Assembly: GCA_028868545.1 (NCBI GenBank)
Contig: JAGWUF010000016.1
Location: 1-47,479, forward strand
Reading direction: 5' to 3'
Length of the DNA stretch: 47,479 nucleotides
Source: Lysobacteraceae bacterium
GTDB taxonomy: Bacteria; Pseudomonadota; Gammaproteobacteria; Xanthomonadales; Xanthomonadaceae
The notes under the pieces are model-generated. The model did no database searches. It was not told the DNA's origin and saw only the letters and a program-made list of their open reading frames with translations. Made by a program: the position numbers and the translations under genes. This document shows positions 45,382 through 47,479 of this stretch, in pieces. Positions within the stretch are counted from its first letter, which is position 1; every line of letters starts with the position of its first letter.

Positions 45382-45989
45382 GCACGAGTGCGGCCATTGT
45401 CGTGATCGACGCCGGCGGGGCCAATTTCGGCTCCGTTTGCTATGCACTGGAGCGGCTCGGCGCGCGCCCGCGCATCGTGCGCGATGCCGATGGTCTTGCG
45501 GCTGCGCCGCGCGTGCTGCTGCCCGGCGTGGGTGCAGCCGGGCCGGCGATGGCGCTGCTGCGCGAGCGCGGGTTCGCCGAGGTGCTGCCGGCGCTGCGGG
45601 TGCCGCTGCTGGGCATCTGCCTGGGCATGCAGCTGCTGTTCGAGTCTTCCGAGGAAGGCGGCGTGGACTGCCTTGGCCTGCTGCCGGGGCGGGTGCGAAA
45701 ACTCGTCGGTGGGCCTGGCCTGCGGGTGCCGCACATGGGCTGGAACACGCTCGAACACGTCGCTGCATCGCCGCTTCTCGACGGCATCGGCCGCGATGCG
45801 CGCGCCTATTTCGTGCATGGCTATGCGGCTCCCGTCACCGCCGACTGCATTGCCGCGTGCACGCACGGCGAGCGCTTCGCCGCGGTGGTGGCGCGTGGAC
45901 GCGTGGCCGGCGCGCAGTTCCACCCCGAACGCTCGTCCGCCACCGGCGCTAGGTTGCTGGCCAATTTCCTGCAATGGAACCCGACATGA
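45378..45989 (+). CDS. hisH: Imidazole glycerol phosphate synthase, glutaminase subunit
   Basis: This 203-residue class I glutamine amidotransferase supplies ammonia to HisF. The start is GTG 45378 in the hisB stop (GTGA). The nucleophile Cys is in [19 protein letters not shown] and the His-Glu pair in GAQFHPERS. The glycine-rich oxyanion loop [12 protein letters not shown] is intact. The partner hisF follows after hisA in the same operon. Confidence 0.95.
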   Translation: MSTSAAIVVIDAGGANFGSVCYALERLGARPRIVRDADGLAAAPRVLLPGVGAAGPAMALLRERGFAEVLPALRVPLLGICLGMQLLFESSEEGGVDCLGLLPGRVRKLVGGPGLRVPHMGWNTLEHVAASPLLDGIGRDARAYFVHGYAAPVTADCIAACTHGERFAAVVARGRVAGAQFHPERSSATGARLLANFLQWNPT

Positions 45990-46720
45990 GCTTCACCGTC
46001 TATCCCGCCATCGACGTGCGCGACGGCCGCGTGGTGCGGCTGCGGCAGGGCGACTACGCCGACGAGACGCACTACGGCGACGATCCGCTGGCGTTTGCCG
46101 TGCGTTACGCGGAAGCCGGCACAGCGTGGTTGCATCTGGTCGATCTGGATGCGGCGAAAGCCGGTGGCTACACCCTGCTGCCGCTGCTGCGCGACATCGT
46201 TGCGCGCACCGGCTTGCGGGTGCAGACCGGCGGCGGGGTGCGCTCGCGCGCGGATCTGGCGGCGCTGCTGGATGCCGGCGCGGCGCGGGTGGTGATCGGC
46301 TCGCTGGCGGTGCGCGCGCCCGCTGCCGTGGCGGAGTGGCTGGCGGATTTCGGCGGCGAGCGCATCACCATCGCGCTGGATGCGCGGCAGGATGAAGCCG
46401 GCGCGTGGCGGCTGCCGGTGCACGGCTGGACGCAGCTCGCCGACGAGACGCTCGAAGACGTGCTGGCGCGCTACGCCGATGTCGGCCTCATCCATTTGCT
46501 GTGCACCGACATCGCCCGTGACGGCATGCTGGCCGGGCCGAACCTGGATCTTTATCGCCGCCTGTGCCAGCGCCATCCCGACCTGCAGGTGCAGGCCAGC
46601 GGCGGCGTGCGCGACGTGGCCGACGTTGCCGCCGCGCGCGCGGCCGGTTGCGCCGGCGCGGTGCTGGGCAAGGCGCTGCTGGAAGGCCGCGTTGATCTGC
46701 GCGAGGCGCTGGCATGCTGA
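45986..46720 (+). CDS. hisA: Phosphoribosylformimino-5-aminoimidazole carboxamide ribotide isomerase
   Basis: This 244-residue TIM barrel carries out the Amadori isomerisation of ProFAR to PRFAR. The catalytic Asp is in the N-terminal [13 protein letters not shown], the phosphate loops are [25 protein letters not shown] and [10 protein letters not shown], and [15 protein letters not shown] carries the second Asp. ATG 45986 overlaps the hisH stop. An in-frame ATG at 45974 is less likely. hisF starts 7 nt before its end. Confidence 0.95.
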   Translation: MSFTVYPAIDVRDGRVVRLRQGDYADETHYGDDPLAFAVRYAEAGTAWLHLVDLDAAKAGGYTLLPLLRDIVARTGLRVQTGGGVRSRADLAALLDAGAARVVIGSLAVRAPAAVAEWLADFGGERITIALDARQDEAGAWRLPVHGWTQLADETLEDVLARYADVGLIHLLCTDIARDGMLAGPNLDLYRRLCQRHPDLQVQASGGVRDVADVAAARAAGCAGAVLGKALLEGRVDLREALAC

Positions 46721-47479
46721 GCCGCCGCATCATTCCGTGCCTGGACGTGCGCGACGGCCGCGTGGTCAAGGGCGTGCGCTTCCGCGACCACGTCGATATG
46801 GGCGATATCGTCGAGCTGGCGCTGCGCTATCGCGACGCCGGCGCCGACGAACTGGTGTTCTACGATATCGCCGCCAGTCCCGAAGGACGCAGCGTGGCGC
46901 GCGACTGGGTGGAACGGGTGGCGCGGCTGATCGACATCCCGTTCTGCGTGGCCGGCGGCATCCGCAGCGTCGAGGATGCGCGCGCGGTGCTGCGCGCCGG
47001 CGCCGACAAGATTTCCATCAACACCCCGGCGCTGGAACGGTCGGCGCTGATTGCCGAACTGGCCGATGCTTTCGGCGTGCAGTGCGTGGTGGTCGGCGTC
47101 GATTCGGTGCGCGAGGCCGATGGGCAATGGCGGGTGCGCAGCCACACCGGCAGCCCGGATGCGATGCGCGCACCCGGCCGGCGCACACTGGACTGGATCA
47201 TCGAGGCGCAGCGGCTGGGTGCCGGCGAGATCGTCCTGAACTGCATGGGCAGCGACGGCGTGCGCGCTGGCTACGACATCGAGCAATTGCGGGCAGCACG
47301 CGCCATTTGCGATGTGCCGCTGGTGGCATCGGGCGGCGCCGGTGCGATGTCGCACTTCGCCGACGCCTTCATCGAAGCCGACGTGGACGCCGGGCTGGCG
47401 GCCAGCGTGTTCCATTCCGGCGCGATCGCGATCCCGGAACTCAAGCAATACCTGCACGGGCAGGGCATCGAGGTGCGGC
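46714..47479 (+). CDS. hisF: Imidazole glycerol phosphate synthase, cyclase subunit (partial, runs off window)
   Basis: ATG 46714 overlaps the end of hisA. The frame stays open to the end of the window (255 codons), and HisF is normally about 255-260 residues, so only the last few codons are missing. The barrel starts [20 protein letters not shown] with the catalytic Asp, continues [24 protein letters not shown] and INTPAL, then [15 protein letters not shown]. It closes the imidazole ring with ammonia from HisH, giving IGP and AICAR. A hisI(E) gene would be expected next. Confidence 0.94.
   Translation, partial: MLSRRIIPCLDVRDGRVVKGVRFRDHVDMGDIVELALRYRDAGADELVFYDIAASPEGRSVARDWVERVARLIDIPFCVAGGIRSVEDARAVLRAGADKISINTPALERSALIAELADAFGVQCVVVGVDSVREADGQWRVRSHTGSPDAMRAPGRRTLDWIIEAQRLGAGEIVLNCMGSDGVRAGYDIEQLRAARAICDVPLVASGGAGAMSHFADAFIEADVDAGLAASVFHSGAIAIPELKQYLHGQGIEVR

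Overview
The window looks like chromosomal DNA of a high-GC gammaproteobacterium of the Xanthomonadaceae/Lysobacteraceae (Xanthomonas, Lysobacter, Stenotrophomonas, Thermomonas group). I infer this from gene order and protein style. An acyl-CoA ligase and an AcnA aconitase lie together as in the Xanthomonas rpf locus. acnA and acnB flank an AbrB/PIN pair. MetH is split into two overlapping genes. A TrpR-family gene heads a compact his operon. No species assignment is possible from this alone.

Layout. (1) 1-5750, plus strand: an exopolysaccharide export module with an outer-membrane export lipoprotein (GumB/Wza type), a Wzc-type tyrosine autokinase/co-polymerase, a membrane-spanning J-domain protein and a membrane-anchored TPR protein, the last three tightly coupled. 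(2) 5802-14263: fadD (rpfB-like), a small lipoprotein with an internal 66-bp tandem duplication, acnA (rpfA-like), a VapBC-like toxin-antitoxin pair with a clear operator, and acnB. The DSF genes rpfF/rpfC that normally follow rpfB are not here. (3) 14264-19216: metH as two genes preceded by an ArsR-methyltransferase fusion with a strong palindromic operator. Three copies of a 44-45 bp palindromic element are scattered here, one inside the metH reading frame. (4) 19266-25457: an acyl-CoA dehydrogenase and the very large NAD-dependent glutamate dehydrogenase. (5) 25574-29968: NAD kinase, a CHASE-PAS-GGDEF-EAL cyclic-di-GMP enzyme and a cytosolic-type 5'-nucleotidase. (6) 29984-34890, minus strand: a DUF2939-like protein, a secreted DUF4785-like protein, a secreted alpha/beta hydrolase, exonuclease I and a TonB-like protein. 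(7) 34980-37091: serS, a flavin reductase and tRNA-Ala(CGC). (8) 37201 to the end: hisS, an aromatic amino-acid lyase of the histidine ammonia-lyase family, a terminator, a TrpR-like operator and gene, then hisGDCBHAF with every his junction overlapping. hisF runs off the window end.

Most of the window is ordinary metabolism. The parts most worth a second look are the EPS module with its trans-membrane J-domain protein, the truncated rpf neighbourhood, the ArsR-MTase/metH operator, the TrpR-type operator in front of the his operon, the palindromic element inside metH, and the ammonia lyase coupled to hisS. All functional statements rest on reading motifs by eye. No searches were run.
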